64,000 bases of DNA from Type-B symbiont of Plautia stali (GTDB lineage: Bacteria > Pseudomonadota > Gammaproteobacteria > Enterobacterales > Enterobacteriaceae), in assembly GCA_001485295.1 (NCBI GenBank), contig BBOA01000011.1, forward strand, positions 1 to 64,000, read 5' to 3'. This document shows, one piece after another, positions 1 through 10,929 of the stretch. The notes under the pieces were generated by a model. The model saw nothing but the letters and a program-made list of their open reading frames with translations, had not been told where the DNA came from and did no database searches. Within the stretch, counting starts at the first letter, position 1. Every line of letters begins with the position of its first letter. The translations under genes were made by a program, and so were the position numbers.

Positions 1-1088
1 ACTGCTCCGGGAAGTGCTCGCCTGGTGCCCAGCCTTCCGGGAAGCCACCAATGCCGGTGCGGGTAGCGTCGATGCGCGCCAGACCGCTGCGCACCGGCGG
101 TAGACCGCTCCAGTAGAGCTTATAGGCGAAGCTGAACTCGCTGGCTGCGTTGATCGGCTCGACCGGCTGCCAGAAACAGACGATGTTATCTAGCATTTCC
201 CCGGTGGTCGGGATTAATGGCGCCTTTACCCCATTTACCCACCGACTCGACCCATAGGCTAGGACGTTTGTCATGCCAGCCAATAACATCCTAATAATCT
301 TTGAAATCGTGATTAAGCTGCAGCAGACCGAAGCCGCGCGTGTTCTCATCCTGATAGGTGGTTCTGCATCTCCATCACCACGCGGTTCGCCTCGCAGTGA
401 ATGGTAAACTTATAGGCGCCAGTGATGCTGGCGCCATCCAGCAGAGCGTAGACGACAAAAGTGGTATCTTCCGCTTTCGGCGTTTCGAACCAGAACGCGG
501 TGAAGTCAGAGAACTCCTCAGGTGTTGACCGCCACGCCGCGCGCGGAGAAGCCGTAGTGATAGGTGGCGTCCACGGTGTGGAAATAGCTGGCGCTGAGGA
601 AAGAGATGATATCGCGTGCGCCAGCTCCGGTTTTTTAAACGCACGGAAGCCGGCGAAGCCGAGGTCGGTTTTGCCAGCCAGCTGTTGGGTATCGACCTTC
701 GCGTTGTTATAATTGAAGAGTTGGGGCCGGAAGTGGATCTCACGCGCCTCGCGGCTGTCGGCGTCGACGGAAAACATAAAGATGGGTCGCTTAAAGAGAA
801 CTGCACGTCGAGTTGGCGATCCGGGATGTTATTCCATAGTGTGAGTGACCGGCGTCGTACTGAATTTCGTTGTACGCCTGCTGCTGCGGCGGCGCGCTTA
901 CCTTAGGGCTGTTTCGCCATCGCGGCGGCTTTCTTTTTCAGCATCTCAAAATTGAAGCCCACGGGGGCACCGTCTGCAATGCCATCTTCTATCCAAGCGG
1001 ATTGAGCAAACAGCGTGGAGAGGCCTATTGTCATACAGCTAACGGTGGAAAAGGCCATTGACGCTTTCATAAAAATTCTTCGATTCAT
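1..1088 (-). pseudogene. opgD: opgD (mdoD), periplasmic glucans biosynthesis protein D, broken and cut by the window edge
   Basis: The start at 1088 gives a twin-arginine signal (MNRRIFMKASM) as in OpgD, which is exported folded by Tat and controls the backbone structure of osmoregulated periplasmic glucans. Family blocks are visible in order but in different frames: [42 protein letters not shown], then [19 protein letters not shown] and [15 protein letters not shown] near position 1. About 60-70 codons expected between MEMQNHL and RGFGLLQ (the MTSMF region) are missing, and several frameshifts and stops follow. The C-terminus lies outside the window. Family assignment is clear and non-functionality is near certain. 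Confidence 0.9.
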
Positions 1089-1349
1089 GCCAGAAATTAT
1101 TCCTTAGCGTTCAAGTGTGTTGTGACTGTCCTGCTCTGCTCACAGGCGATCCAAAAGCGCAGATAACAGAAGGGTACGACAGTCCATTAAATGAAAAATT
1201 TAGTCCGCCTTAAATTTATAAAATTAATCAAGACGCCTCGCGACTTTCGCATAAGGGAAACTCGGTGCAATCTTGGTCAAACCAGCCTGCAAACGGAGAT
1301 TTAGCCGCTATAGTTAAAAGACTGCTTTGTAAATGATATGGAGGAAATG

Positions 1350-1661
1350 ATGGTTAAAGAGACAGAAGCTTTCCACACCAATCTGGATGATGATTTGGCG
1401 CTGCTGACGGAAACTCTGGAAGAGGTGTTGAAGTCATCGGGCTATCCGGCCGATCAGCAGTACATTGAGCTGAAAACCAAAGCGGAGCAGGTGCTGGAAG
1501 ATGTAAAATCCCGCGTAAGGCAAGCCTCAGACAGCTACTACTATCGCGCGAAAAATGTCGCCTGTCGCGCTGATGATTACGTGCATGAGAAACCTTGGCA
1601 GGGTATCGGTATCGGCGCCGCCGCCGGTCTAGTGCTTGGTTTACTGCTGACGCGTCGCTAA
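1350..1661 (+). CDS. elaB: ElaB family ribosome-associated inner-membrane-anchored protein
   Basis: About 103 residues, close to the 101 residues of E. coli ElaB (DUF883, ElaB/YqjD/YgaM family). Conserved blocks include LLTETLEEVLKSSG, QASDSYYYRAK and DDYVHEKPWQGIG, followed by one C-terminal membrane segment (IGAAAGLVLGLLL) and RR. Family members are tail-anchored, stationary-phase proteins that bind ribosomes, and ElaB is linked to oxidative stress protection. The GGAGG at 1340-1344 sits 5 nt before the ATG at 1350, so I start there rather than at the in-frame ATGs at 1338 or 1347. A strong terminator follows 12 nt after the stop. The gene is monocistronic and looks intact. Confidence 0.88.
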   Translation: MVKETEAFHTNLDDDLALLTETLEEVLKSSGYPADQQYIELKTKAEQVLEDVKSRVRQASDSYYYRAKNVACRADDYVHEKPWQGIGIGAAAGLVLGLLLTRR

Positions 1662-1673
1662 GCGTCGACGCTG

Positions 1674-1707
1674 AAAACGGCGGGGTTTTCCCGCCGTTTG
1701 TTTTTCC
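1674..1707 (+). terminator. Rho-independent terminator of elaB
   Basis: A GC-rich stem AACGGCGGG / CCCGCCGTT with a short T-rich loop, followed by a T-rich tract, lies directly after the elaB stop. Confidence 0.85.
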
Positions 1708-1826
1708 CTTCTCTCGTTCCGTTCCCATACTCTCACTGTCTCCCTTAACGCGAAAAGCGCAGGATTGTGTTGAGTTTACGCAGCATGCTTCCTAAAGTAG
1801 ATTGACGGATAAAAGGGGATGAAAAC

Positions 1827-3020
1827 GTGATAAGAGTCGAAATGCTGTTTACGGGAGGAGATCAGGTGCTGCACGGCCAAATCGTAGATACCAACGCCGC
1901 TTGGCTGGCAGAACTGCTGTTCCAGCACGGTCTGCCGGTGACCAGCCGAAGCACGGTAGGCGATTCGCTGACGTCGCTGGTAGAGACTCTGTAAGCGCGC
2001 AGCGAAGTCGCGGATGTGCTGATCGTCAATGGCGGCCTCGGCCTGACCAGCGACGATCTCAGCGCGCTGGCGGCTCACAAGCGAGCAGCGTCAAGCTGGT
2101 GCTGCATCAGGCGTGGCTGGACAAAATCGAGGCGTGGTTCGCCAGTCGCGGGCGTGTGTGATGACGGCCAGCAATCGCAAGCAGGCGGAGATCCCCGCCA
2201 ATGCCGAGATGCTCGACAACCCGGTCCACACCGTCTGCGGCTGAATTGCTGCCGGATCTTTTTCACCCTTGGTGTGTGCCGTCGGAATTTAAGGTGATGC
2301 TGGAATAGCAGATCCTGCCGCGCCTGAAGCAGCAGTTTGAACTATCGGAGCCGCCGCTCTGTTTGCGTCTGACCACCTTCGGCCGCGGCGAGAGTTATCG
2401 CCGCCGAGCTAGAGCTGCTGGCGCTGCCGGAAGGCATAGTAATGATGGGCTATCGCTCCTCAATACCGATTATCAAGATAAAGCTGACGGTCAGGCCAGC
2501 CAGCGTGTAGCGATGGAGTAGGTATGGCAGCAGGTGTGTCTGCTGCTGATGAAGCGCACCATTTTCGAGGGCACCGAAGGTTTGCCGGCGCTACTAGCGC
2601 GCGAGCTGAAGGAGCATGGTTTCCTTCTGACGCTTAGCGAGCGGTACACCGTCGGGTTGCTGCATTGGTAGCTAGGGGCGGGTGAGGTGCCGCTCAGCGC
2701 CGCGGTGCTTCTCCCGCCGCATCAGGAGGTTCTGGAAGAGCAGGGTTTAGCGTAACCACGCGCTGGCTGCGTAGCAGGGCACGGTGCTAGCGCTATCGAC
2801 CGGCGCGCTGAAAGAGGGCGGAGTCTCGCTGGCGCTGCATATGCCGGAAGCGAGCTGGGGACAGCAGGTGAAGTTTACCCACCGCCGTCACAATCTGGAG
2901 ACGCGGCAGAAGGTGGTGGCGATGATGGCGATGAATATGCTGCGCCGCTGGCTGCACGGCAGCGAAGTGAGAACCGGCCACGGCTGGGGGGTTGACGTGC
3001 TGGAGTTGGTAAAGCTGTGA
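1827..3020 (+). pseudogene. yfaY: yfaY, CinA-like (competence/damage-inducible family) protein, decayed
   Basis: From a GTG start the translation gives VIRVEMLFTGG, VLHGQIVDTNAAWLAELL and, after a TAA stop, EVADVLIVNGGLGLTSDDLSALAA: the CinA N-terminal MoaB-like domain. Scattered blocks in other frames (LRLTTFGR, GYRS, IFEGTEGLPA, FTLTLSE) lead to a well-preserved C-terminal MMAMNMLRRWLHG ending at 3020. Total span is about 398 codons, as expected for the roughly 400-residue YfaY. At least one TAA, several TAG/TGA codons and multiple frameshifts break it. Position between elaB and yfaE/nrdB matches the E. coli neighbourhood. Confidence 0.88.
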
Positions 3021-3073
3021 AACAGGGTTGCGAAGGCGTCTGTCGCCTCGTAAGCCAATGCAGAAGGCAGGAA

Positions 3074-3226
3074 GCGACCGCAAAGACGCAAAAAGAGGCA
3101 TCCCTGCTAGCTCGGCCCGGGAATATGCCCCTCATCCTTGAGGCGCATATTCCCGGGCCAACGCGTTGCGTTGTTCAAAAACACTCTCTGTGCTTTTGTC
3201 CTTAGCGCGTGACGCTTTGCTCTTCG
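3074..3226 (-). repeat. Dispersed intergenic repeat, long form (copy A)
   Basis: Read on the minus strand it runs CGAAGAGCAAAGCGTCACGC, then a GAGTGTTTTTGAACAACGC block, then a large near-perfect hairpin (3114-3159 on the plus strand, arms GGCCCGGGAATATG / CATATTCCCGGGCC), then GAGCTAGCAGGGATGCC and a TTTGCGTCTTTGCG tail. The same modules recur at 53615-53769 (long form), 21158-21234 and 38424-38500 (short forms), and partly at 32304-32340. Confidence 0.85.
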
Positions 3227-3263
3227 CTTTCTGCCTTCCGTGTTTTGACTATTGCGTAGTTTG

Positions 3264-3530
3264 TCAGAGATATAGCTCTATTTCAATCTCGCCCTTCGCC
3301 AGACAGCAGCAGGGCAAAATCTCGCCCTGCTGCACGAACGCCAGCGGCGCTTCGGCATAGTGCACTTCGCCTTTCAGCAGCCGCGTGCGGCAGGAGCCGC
3401 AGTAGCCTTCGCGGCACTGAGACTCCACGCAAAGATTATGCGCTTCCAGCGTCGTCAGCAGGTTAGGGTGATGCTCTATGCACTCCAGCCGCTGGCCGGA
3501 GCTGCGCAGGATAACAACGGCACGGCTCAT
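3264..3530 (-). CDS. yfaE: YfaE, 2Fe-2S ferredoxin that maintains the ribonucleotide reductase cofactor
   Basis: Plant-type [2Fe-2S] ferredoxin of 88 residues. The cluster ligands are visible as CREGYCGSC plus the distal Cys in the LPCCCLAKGEIEIE block. In E. coli YfaE supplies electrons to rebuild the diferric-tyrosyl radical of NrdB. I use the start at 3530 (MSRAVVILRSSG) because it aligns with the known N-terminus and begins only 2 nt after the nrdB stop, as in a nrdA-nrdB-yfaE operon. The open frame extends further upstream, but that part lies inside nrdB and is not homologous to anything expected. Appears intact. Confidence 0.92.
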   Translation of the reverse strand: MSRAVVILRSSGQRLECIEHHPNLLTTLEAHNLCVESQCREGYCGSCRTRLLKGEVHYAEAPLAFVQQGEILPCCCLAKGEIEIELYL

Positions 3531-3532
3531 AC

Positions 3533-4663
3533 TTACAGCTGGAAGTCGTTGAAGTCGTCTTCGCTCACTTCTGAGTCGATCTGACCCACCAGATAGGAGC
3601 TGGCCTCCACTTCCTGCGGTGCCACCTGCACATTGTCCGACACCAGCCAGGAGTTGATCCACGGAATCGGGTTAGAGCGCGTCTGGAACGGCAGATCAAG
3701 GCCCACCGCCTGCATACGGATATTGGTGATGTACTCGATGTACTGGCAGAGAATATCTTTGTTCAGGCCGATCATCGAACCGCCGCTGAACAGATACTCC
3801 GCCCACTCTTTCTCCTGCTCGGTCGCCTTCTTGAACAGATCGAAACATTCTTCGCGGCACTCGGCGGCGATCTCTTTCATCTCAGGATCGTCTTCGCCGG
3901 TGCGCATCAGGTTCAGCATATGCTGAGTGCCGGTTAGGTGCAGTGCTTCATCACGCGCGATCAGACGAATGATTTTCGCGTTGCCTTCCATCAGCTCGCG
4001 CTCGGCGAAGGCGAATGAGCAGGCGAAGCTGACGTAGAAGCGGATCGCTTCCAGCGCGTTCACGCTCATCAGACAGATATAGAGCTGCTTTTTCAGCGCG
4101 CGCACGCTGACGGTCATGCTTTTGCCGTTAACCTGATAGGTGCCTTCGCCCAGTAGATGCCAGTAGGTGGTCATCTCAATCAAGTCGTCGTAGTACTTCG
4201 AGATATCCTGCGCGCGCGCGAGGATCTGCTCGTTGGTTACGATGTCGTCGAACACCAGCGAAGGATCGTTGACGATATTACGGATGATATGGGTGTAGGA
4301 GCGCGAGTGGATAGTCTCGGAGAACGCCCACGTCTCTACCCAAGTTTCCAGCTCGGGAATGGAAATCAGCGGCAGCAGCGCGACGTTCGGGCTGCGGCCC
4401 TGAATGGAGTCGAGCAGCGTCTGGTACTTCAGGTTGCTAATGAAAATGTGCTTCTCATGCTCCGGCAACGCCTGATAGTCGATGCGGTCTCGCGACACGT
4501 CCACCTCTTCCGGGCGCCAGAAGAAGGAGAGCTGCTTTTCGATCAGCTTTTCGAAAATGTCATATTTCTGCTGGTCGAAGCGCGCTACGTTGACGGACTG
4601 ACCAAAGAACATCGGCTCTTTCAGCTGATCGTTTTTATTCTGTGAGAACGTTGTGTAAGCCAT
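3533..4663 (-). CDS. nrdB: Class Ia ribonucleotide reductase, beta subunit (R2)
   Basis: 376 residues, the same length as E. coli NrdB and very similar throughout. It carries the diferric centre and stable tyrosyl radical that start ribonucleotide reduction with NrdA. Visible iron and radical region: [29 protein letters not shown] (E, H and radical Y) and [14 protein letters not shown]. The C-terminal tail ([14 protein letters not shown]) that docks to R1 is present. The start at [10 protein letters not shown] is preferred over the longer MDSFMAYTT form because it matches the family. It lies 77 nt downstream of nrdA on the same strand and 2 nt upstream of yfaE, forming one operon. Confidence 0.97.
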   Translation of the reverse strand: MAYTTFSQNKNDQLKEPMFFGQSVNVARFDQQKYDIFEKLIEKQLSFFWRPEEVDVSRDRIDYQALPEHEKHIFISNLKYQTLLDSIQGRSPNVALLPLISIPELETWVETWAFSETIHSRSYTHIIRNIVNDPSLVFDDIVTNEQILARAQDISKYYDDLIEMTTYWHLLGEGTYQVNGKSMTVSVRALKKQLYICLMSVNALEAIRFYVSFACSFAFAERELMEGNAKIIRLIARDEALHLTGTQHMLNLMRTGEDDPEMKEIAAECREECFDLFKKATEQEKEWAEYLFSGGSMIGLNKDILCQYIEYITNIRMQAVGLDLPFQTRSNPIPWINSWLVSDNVQVAPQEVEASSYLVGQIDSEVSEDDFNDFQL

Positions 4664-4740
4664 GAAACTGTCCAAATGTAGACGGGGCGCAGCACTGCCC
4701 CGTAAAATGACGCAGGCGGGAGACGCGCTTCCGCCTAACC

Positions 4741-7026
4741 TTAAATCTTACAAGCGCCGCTTTCGCAACCGTCATCCTGAATAGAAGGCGCTAGATCGTC
4801 CTGCGCGTCTTCCGCACCGTCTCGGGTATTTTGATAGTAGAGCGTCTTCACGCCCAACTTGTACGCGGTCAGCAGATCTTTCAGCAGCTGCTTCATTGGC
4901 ACCTTGCCGTTGGCGAAGCGCGACGGATCGTAGTTGGTGTTAGAGGAGATCGCCTGGTCGATAAACTTTTGCATCACGCCGACCAGCTGCAGGTAACCGT
5001 CGTTGGACGGCATTTCCCACAGCAGCTCGTAATGATCCTTCAGACGCTCATACTCCGGCACCACCTGACGCAGAATGCCGTCTTTAGACGCTTTGATGCT
5101 GATATAGCCCCGTGGCGGCTCAATGCCGTTGGTGGCGTTCGAGATCTGCGACGAGGTCTCGGACGGCATCAGCGCAGAGAGAGTGGAGTTGCGCAGGCCG
5201 TGCGTTTTGATCGACTCGCGCAGGCCGTCCCAGTCTAGGTGCAGCGGCTCGTTGCAGAAGCTGTCGAGATCCTTTTTATAGGTGTCGATCGGCATAATGC
5301 CCTGCGAGTAGGTGGTTTCGTTGAACCACGGACAGGCGCTTTGCTCTTTCGCCAGCTCGTTCGAGGCTTTCAGCAGGTAGTACTGAATCGCTTCGAAGGT
5401 TTTGTGCGTCAGGTTATTGGCGCTGCCGTCGGAGTAACGCACGCCGTTCTGCGCCAGATAGTAGGCGAAGTTGATCACGCCGATGCCTAGGGTGCGACGG
5501 CCCATCGCGCCACGTTTCGCCGCTGGAATCGGGTAGTCCTGATAGTCGAGCAGGGCGTCGAGCGCGCGGACCGCCAGGGTCGCCAGCTCTTCCAGATCGT
5601 CTAGGCTCTCGATGGCGCCGAGGTTGAACGCCGACAGCGTACAGAGAGCTATTTCGCCGTTCTCGTCTTTGACGTCTTCCAGCGGTTTAGTCGGCAGCGC
5701 GATCTCTAGGCAGAGATTCGACTGGCGCACTGGCGCGATGCTGGCGTCGAACGGGCTGTGAGTGTTGCAGTGGTCGACGTTCTGAATATAGATGCGGCCG
5801 GTCGAGGCGCGCTCCTGCATCATCAGCGAGAAGAGATCGACCGCCTTCACGTGCTGTTTGCGGATGCTGTCGTCCTGCTCATATTTGGTGTAGAGGCGCT
5901 CGAACTCTTCCTGATCGGCGAAGAAAGCGTTGTAGAGGCGAGGCACATCGGACGGGCTGAACAGGGTAATCTCTTCGCCCTTCAGCAGACGCTGATACAT
6001 CAGCTTGTTGATCTGCACGCCGTAGTCCATGTGACGCACGCGGTTGCCTTCAACGCCGCGGTTGTTCTTCAGCACCAGCAGGCTTTTCACTTCCAGATGC
6101 CAAATCGGGTAGAACAGCGTCGCCGCGCCGCCACGAACGCCGCCCTGCGAGCAGGATTTCACTGCGGTCTGGAAGTGCTTGTAGAACGGGATGCAGCCGG
6201 TGTGGAACGCTTCGCCTCCGCGGATCGGGCTGCCCAGCGCGCGAATACGGCCGGCGTTGATGCCGATACCGGCGCGCTGCGACACATACTTCACGATGGC
6301 ACTGGAGGTGGCGTTGATGGAGTCGAGGCTGTCACCGCACTCGATCAGCACGCAGGAGCTAAACTGGCGCGTCGGGGTACGCACGCCGGACATGATCGGC
6401 GTCGGCAGCGAAATCTTAAAGGTAGAAATCGCGTCGTAGAAGCGCTTGATGTAGTCCATGCGCGTGTCGCTCGGATAGTCGGAGAAGAGGCAGGCGGCAA
6501 CCAGAATATAGAGGAACTGCGCGCTCTCGTCGATATCGCCGGTCACGCGGTTCTGCGCCAGGTACTTGCCTTCCAGCTGTTTAACCGCTGCGTAGGAGAA
6601 GTTCATATCGCGCCAGTGGTCGATAAAGCCGTCCATCTGCTCGAACTCTTCAACCGTGTAATCTTCCAGCAGATGGCGGTCATATTTGCCCATCTCCACC
6701 ATGCGCACCACCTGATCGTAAAGCTTCGGCGGTTCGAACTGGCCGTAGGCTTTTTTACGCAGGTGGAAGATCGCTAGGCGGGCCGCGAGGTATTGATAGT
6801 CAGGCGCATCTCGCGAGATCAGGTCTGCTGCGGCCTTGATGATGGTTTCATGAATATCAGAGGTTCTAATGCCATCGTAAAACTGGATATGGGAGCGCAG
6901 TTCGACCTGTGAAACAGAGACGTTATTCAGTCCTTCAGCGGCCCAGTCGAGTACCCGGTGAATTTTATCGAGATCAAGGCGTTCTTGGCGGCCATCGCGT
7001 TTAGTGACGAGCAGACTTTGATTCAT
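4741..7026 (-). CDS. nrdA: Class Ia ribonucleotide reductase, alpha subunit (R1)
   Basis: 761 residues, identical in length to E. coli NrdA. It makes dNDPs from NDPs. The N-terminal ATP-cone ([20 protein letters not shown]) for overall activity control, the catalytic barrel with [12 protein letters not shown], and the C-terminal shuttle cysteines CESGACKI are all visible. First gene of nrdA-nrdB-yfaE. Two DnaA boxes and two NrdR-type boxes lie upstream, as expected for this operon. No damage seen. The gene carries about six CTAG tetranucleotides, far more than is usual in enterobacterial coding DNA. Confidence 0.97.
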   Translation of the reverse strand: MNQSLLVTKRDGRQERLDLDKIHRVLDWAAEGLNNVSVSQVELRSHIQFYDGIRTSDIHETIIKAAADLISRDAPDYQYLAARLAIFHLRKKAYGQFEPPKLYDQVVRMVEMGKYDRHLLEDYTVEEFEQMDGFIDHWRDMNFSYAAVKQLEGKYLAQNRVTGDIDESAQFLYILVAACLFSDYPSDTRMDYIKRFYDAISTFKISLPTPIMSGVRTPTRQFSSCVLIECGDSLDSINATSSAIVKYVSQRAGIGINAGRIRALGSPIRGGEAFHTGCIPFYKHFQTAVKSCSQGGVRGGAATLFYPIWHLEVKSLLVLKNNRGVEGNRVRHMDYGVQINKLMYQRLLKGEEITLFSPSDVPRLYNAFFADQEEFERLYTKYEQDDSIRKQHVKAVDLFSLMMQERASTGRIYIQNVDHCNTHSPFDASIAPVRQSNLCLEIALPTKPLEDVKDENGEIALCTLSAFNLGAIESLDDLEELATLAVRALDALLDYQDYPIPAAKRGAMGRRTLGIGVINFAYYLAQNGVRYSDGSANNLTHKTFEAIQYYLLKASNELAKEQSACPWFNETTYSQGIMPIDTYKKDLDSFCNEPLHLDWDGLRESIKTHGLRNSTLSALMPSETSSQISNATNGIEPPRGYISIKASKDGILRQVVPEYERLKDHYELLWEMPSNDGYLQLVGVMQKFIDQAISSNTNYDPSRFANGKVPMKQLLKDLLTAYKLGVKTLYYQNTRDGAEDAQDDLAPSIQDDGCESGACKI

Positions 7027-7066
7027 CTCGTATTATACCATCCGTAAGTGAGAAAGAGTCCCCTGT

Positions 7067-7095
7067 TTATTCACAGGGTTATTCAATGTGAATAA
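7067..7095. promoter_or_regulatory. Two opposed DnaA boxes upstream of nrdA
   Basis: TTATTCACA at 7067-7075 (plus) and its exact reverse complement TGTGAATAA at 7087-7095 both match the DnaA box consensus TTATNCACA perfectly. E. coli nrdAB is also controlled by DnaA bound at its promoter, which couples dNTP supply to replication initiation. Confidence 0.8.
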
Positions 7096-7106
7096 TTCTG
7101 TAGATA

Positions 7107-7152
7107 AACACTATATGTTGGGGGCTAGGAGAGATGTAGTAACAATATGGAG
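7107..7152. promoter_or_regulatory. Tandem NrdR boxes upstream of nrdA
   Basis: ACACTATATGTTG at 7108-7120 and a weaker AACAATATGGAGG at 7141-7153 resemble the NrdR box (ACACWATATATWGTGT). Their cores are exactly 32 bp apart, three helical turns, the standard NrdR arrangement. NrdR is the ATP/dATP-sensing repressor of ribonucleotide reductase operons. Confidence 0.65.
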
Positions 7153-7153
7153 G

Positions 7154-7402
7154 TTATTCTAGTGACCTGCCGCCAGATAACAAGACGGAAAAATGATGTC
7201 TGCGGGGCTTGTAATTTTTGGCGAATTTCTTAACCCCGCGACTTATAAGGCTCAATGGCGTGTCAACTACCGCGGCAAAAAATTCCAGATTTTGTTCGAC
7301 CGCTTATTTTTCGCACATTGCTGTGTTTTTTCCCAACAATTGTCTAGCGGTGGAGTCGGGAAAAGGAAGAGCAGGCGCGCAATCAGCCTGCGCGCCGATC
7401 CG
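7154..7402. other. Non-coding stretch between the nrdA promoter and ubiG
   Basis: No gene-like sequence seen on either strand. E. coli has yfaL between nrdA and ubiG; no trace of it is recognisable here. The stretch holds the probable ubiG terminator near its right end. Confidence 0.5.
7360..7397 (-). terminator. Probable terminator of ubiG
   Basis: On the minus strand, just after ubiG, GGCGCGCA and TGCGCGCC form an 8-bp stem around a 7-nt loop, followed by a CT-rich, T-containing tail. Confidence 0.55.
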
Positions 7403-8131
7403 TTACTTTTTAACGTGGCAGGTATGCACCATATAGTTCACGTCGACGCTGCGTCCAAGACGGAACTGGTTGGTGAGCGGGTTATAGTGCAGGCCGATAA
7501 TGTGCTGCTCGCGCAGCGCGGTTTCGTCGACCCAGCCCAGCAGCTCGGAAGGGCGGATGAACTTCTTCACGTCGTGCGTGCCGCGCGGCACCATGCGCAG
7601 CACATACTCTGCGCCGAACACCGCCATCAGCCAGGCTTTCGAGTTGCGGTTGATGGTGGAGAAGAACACTTCACCGCCCGGCTTCACCAGACGCGCGCAG
7701 GTGTGCACAACGGAACGCGGATCCGGCACATGCTCCAGCATCTCCATGCAAGTTATCACGTCATACTGACCGGCGAACGCCTCGGCGTGATCCTCTACTG
7801 TCTGCTGCACGTAGTCGAGCGTCACGCCGTTCTCTTGTGCGTGCAGGCGCGCCACCTGCAGCGGCTCAGCGCCCATATCGAGGCCGGTGACCTGCGCGCC
7901 TTCGCGCGCCATGCTCTCTGCTAGGATGCCGCCGCCACAGCCTACGTCGAGCACTTTCTTGCCGAACAAACCGTTGCTGTGCTGCGCGATAAAGCTTAGG
8001 CGCAGCGGGTTGATGCGGTGCAAAGGTTTGAATTCGCCCTCCAGATCCCACCAGCGCGACGCGATGGCCTCAAACTTCGCGATTTCCTGTGCATCGACGT
8101 TGGGCTGCGTTTCCTGCGGTTGTGCATTCAT
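7403..8131 (-). CDS. ubiG: UbiG, ubiquinone biosynthesis O-methyltransferase
   Basis: 242 residues. It performs both O-methylations of the ubiquinone head group, using SAM, in the Ubi metabolon. The class I methyltransferase glycine motif is clear ([17 protein letters not shown]), followed by the acidic end of beta-2 (VTGLDMG) and [15 protein letters not shown]. Divergent from gyrA, the same arrangement as in E. coli. Intact; its retention points to a respiring cell. Confidence 0.96.
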   Translation of the reverse strand: MNAQPQETQPNVDAQEIAKFEAIASRWWDLEGEFKPLHRINPLRLSFIAQHSNGLFGKKVLDVGCGGGILAESMAREGAQVTGLDMGAEPLQVARLHAQENGVTLDYVQQTVEDHAEAFAGQYDVITCMEMLEHVPDPRSVVHTCARLVKPGGEVFFSTINRNSKAWLMAVFGAEYVLRMVPRGTHDVKKFIRPSELLGWVDETALREQHIIGLHYNPLTNQFRLGRSVDVNYMVHTCHVKK

Positions 8132-8228
8132 TGAATCATTACTCCAGACAAAATGTTGACTGAGTATAAACGCTTATTGCCTTCGGGCGTACCTTTCTGG
8201 CGCGAGGAAAAGCGCGTGAAAACGGTGG

Positions 8229-8258
8229 TTAACGTTCACCAGCGGGCTGGGGTATGAT
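8229..8258 (+). promoter_or_regulatory. Putative gyrA promoter
   Basis: TTAACG (8229-8234) and TATGAT (8253-8258) with an 18-nt spacer lie about 50 nt upstream of the gyrA start. Sequence pattern only. Confidence 0.4.
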
Positions 8259-8308
8259 ATACTTTTGCATCTTTAAAATCTGGGCATATGTAGAGGGAAA
8301 GTGGCTCC

Positions 8309-10912
8309 ATGAGCGACCTTGCAAGAGAAATTACACCAGTCAATATTGAAGAAGAGTTAAAAAGCTCCTATCTCGATTACGCCATGTCAGTTATCGTTGG
8401 CCGGGCCTTACCCGATGTGCGTGACGGCCTGAAGCCTGTCCACCGCCGCGTGCTCTACGCGATGAGCGAACTGGGTAACGACTGGAACAAACCCTATAAG
8501 AAATCCGCCCGCGTGGTCGGCGACGTCATCGGTAAATATCACCCGCACGGGGATTCCGCCGTTTACGACACCATCGTCCGCATGGCTCAGCCTTTCTCCC
8601 TGCGTTACATGCTGGTGGACGGACAGGGCAACTTCGGCTCCGTCGACGGCGACGCCGCCGCGGCGATGCGTTATACCGAAGTACGTATGTCGCGTATCGC
8701 CCACGATCTGCTGGCTGATCTAGAAAAAGAGACCGTCGATTTTGTCCCGAACTATGACGGCACTGAGCAGATCCCTGAAGTTCTGCCGACCAAAATCCCT
8801 AACCTACTAGTGAACGGTTCTTCCGGTGTCGCCGTCGGGATGGCGACCAATATTCCGCTGCACAACCTGACGGAAGTGATCAACGGCTGCCTCGCCTATA
8901 TCGCTGATGAAGATATCAGCGTCGAAGGCTTGATGGAGCATATTTCGGGGCCTGATTTCCCGACCGCCGCCATCATCAACGGCCGTCGTGGCATCGAAGA
9001 GGCTTACCGCACCGGGCGCGGCAAGATCTACATCCGCGCGCGCGGCGAAGTGGAAACCGACGCTAAAACCGGCCGCGAAACCATCGTGGTGCATCAGATC
9101 CCTTATCAGGTGAACAAAGCGCGCCTGATTGAGAAAATCGCCGAGCTGGTGAAAGAGAAGCGCGTCGAAGGCATCAGCGCGCTGCGCGACGAGTCAGACA
9201 AAGACGGCATGCGCATCGTGATCGAAGTGAAGCGCGACGCAGTAGGCGAGGTAGTGCTCAACAACCTCTACTCCCTGACTCAGCTGCAGGTGTCGTTCGG
9301 CATCAACATGGTGGCGCTGCATCGGGGCCGGCCGAAGATCATGACGCTGAAGGAGATCCTCGAAGCCTTCGTTCGTCACCGTCGCGAAGTAGTGACGCGC
9401 CGCACGATTTTCGAACTGCGCAAAGCGCGCGACCGAGCCCATACCCTTGAAGGTCTGGCGATCGCGCTGGCCAACATCGATCCAATTATTGAACTGATCC
9501 GCCGTGCGCCGAACCCGGCCGAGGCGAAAGCCGGCTTGATCGCGCAGCCGTGGGATCTGGGCAACGTCGCCGCCATGCTAGAGCGCGCGGGCGACGCCGC
9601 CGCACGTCCCGAGTGGCTGGACGACGCGTTCGGTGTCCGCGACGGTCGCTACTATCTGACAGAACAGCAGGCGCAGGCGATCCTCGATCTGCGTCTGCAG
9701 AAGCTCACTGGCCTTGAGCATAAAAAGCTGCTCGACGAGTACAAAGAGCTGCTGGAGCAGATTGTCGAGCTGCTTAACATCCTGATGAACGCCGAGCGTC
9801 TGATGGAAGTGATCCGCGAAGAGCTGATCGCCATGCGCGACCAGTTCGGCGACGAGCGTCGCACCGAGATCAACGCCAACAGCGCCGGTATCAACATCGA
9901 AGACCTGATCAACCAAGAAGATGTCGTGGTGACGCTCTCTCATCAGGGCTACGTCAAGTACCAGCCGCTGTCGGATTACGAAGCGCAGCGTCGCGGCGGC
10001 AAAGGCAAGTCGGCGGCGCGCATCAAAGAAGAGGATTTTATCGACCGTCTGCTAGTGGCCAACACCCACGACACCATCCTCTGCTTCTCCAGCCGCGGCC
10101 GTCTCTACTGGATGAAAGTTTACCAGCTGCCGGAAGCAAGCCGCGGCGCGCGCGGACGTCCCATCGTCAACCTGCTGCCGTTGCAGCCTGACGAGCGCAT
10201 CACCGCCATTCTGCCGGTGCGCAAGTACATCGAAGGCTTCAACATCTTTATGGCGACCGCCAGCGGCACCGTGAAGAAAACGGCACTGCAGGAGTTCAGC
10301 CGTCCGCGCAGCGCGGGCATCATCGCGGTGAATCTGCGCGAGGATGACGAGCTAATCGGCGTGGCGCTGACCAACGGCAACGACGAGGTGATGCTCTTCT
10401 CCGCCTCCGGTAAAGTGGTGCGCTTCGCGGAAAGCGCGGTGCGCGCCATAGGCCGTAACGCCTCAGGCGTGCGGGGCATTAAGCTGGCGGAAGGGGATCG
10501 CGTGGTGTCGCTGATCGTGCCGCGCGAAGAGGGCTCTATCCTCATCGTGACGCAAAACGGCTACGGCAAGCGCACCGCCAACAGTGAGTATCCCACTAAG
10601 TCGCGGGCGACTCAGGGCGTAATCTCCATCAAGGTCACGGAGCGTAATGGCCCGGTAATCGGCGCGGTGCAAGTGATGCACGGCGATCAGATTATGATGA
10701 TCACCGACGCTGGCACCTTAGTGCGTACCCGCGTCTCCGAAGTCAGCGTGGTGGGCCGTAATACTCAGGGCGTGATCCTGATCCGTGCCGCCGAAGACGA
10801 GAACGTTGTCGGCCTGCAGCGCGTGGCCGAACCAGTAGAAGAGGAAGAGCTGCAGGCTATCGACGACAGCTCGGCGGAAGGCGAAGAAAATATCGGCGCC
10901 GGAAGCGGATGA
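8309..10912 (+). CDS. gyrA: DNA gyrase subunit A
   Basis: 867 residues (E. coli 875). It introduces negative supercoils as an A2B2 complex with GyrB. The catalytic tyrosine lies in [12 protein letters not shown]. The quinolone region reads [17 protein letters not shown], with Ser and Asp at the positions equivalent to 83 and 87, so wild-type and predicted quinolone-sensitive. The GyrA-box QRRGGKG that wraps DNA is in the C-terminal beta-pinwheel, and the acidic tail ([17 protein letters not shown]) is present. The start at [17 protein letters not shown] matches the family. Intact, with at least four CTAG sites. Confidence 0.98.
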   Translation: MSDLAREITPVNIEEELKSSYLDYAMSVIVGRALPDVRDGLKPVHRRVLYAMSELGNDWNKPYKKSARVVGDVIGKYHPHGDSAVYDTIVRMAQPFSLRYMLVDGQGNFGSVDGDAAAAMRYTEVRMSRIAHDLLADLEKETVDFVPNYDGTEQIPEVLPTKIPNLLVNGSSGVAVGMATNIPLHNLTEVINGCLAYIADEDISVEGLMEHISGPDFPTAAIINGRRGIEEAYRTGRGKIYIRARGEVETDAKTGRETIVVHQIPYQVNKARLIEKIAELVKEKRVEGISALRDESDKDGMRIVIEVKRDAVGEVVLNNLYSLTQLQVSFGINMVALHRGRPKIMTLKEILEAFVRHRREVVTRRTIFELRKARDRAHTLEGLAIALANIDPIIELIRRAPNPAEAKAGLIAQPWDLGNVAAMLERAGDAAARPEWLDDAFGVRDGRYYLTEQQAQAILDLRLQKLTGLEHKKLLDEYKELLEQIVELLNILMNAERLMEVIREELIAMRDQFGDERRTEINANSAGINIEDLINQEDVVVTLSHQGYVKYQPLSDYEAQRRGGKGKSAARIKEEDFIDRLLVANTHDTILCFSSRGRLYWMKVYQLPEASRGARGRPIVNLLPLQPDERITAILPVRKYIEGFNIFMATASGTVKKTALQEFSRPRSAGIIAVNLREDDELIGVALTNGNDEVMLFSASGKVVRFAESAVRAIGRNASGVRGIKLAEGDRVVSLIVPREEGSILIVTQNGYGKRTANSEYPTKSRATQGVISIKVTERNGPVIGAVQVMHGDQIMMITDAGTLVRTRVSEVSVVGRNTQGVILIRAAEDENVVGLQRVAEPVEEEELQAIDDSSAEGEENIGAGSG

Positions 10913-10929
10913 AGGGGAGTAATTGTTCG

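Noticed and set aside
3264-3662. Long form of yfaE starting at 3662
   Set aside because: The extra 44 residues lie within the nrdB coding region and do not resemble ferredoxins; the start at 3530 fits both the family and operon spacing.
5758-6777. A 339-codon open frame on the plus strand inside nrdA
   Set aside because: It is antisense to an intact, highly conserved gene; its His/Val/Arg-rich composition is typical of a shadow frame in GC-rich DNA.
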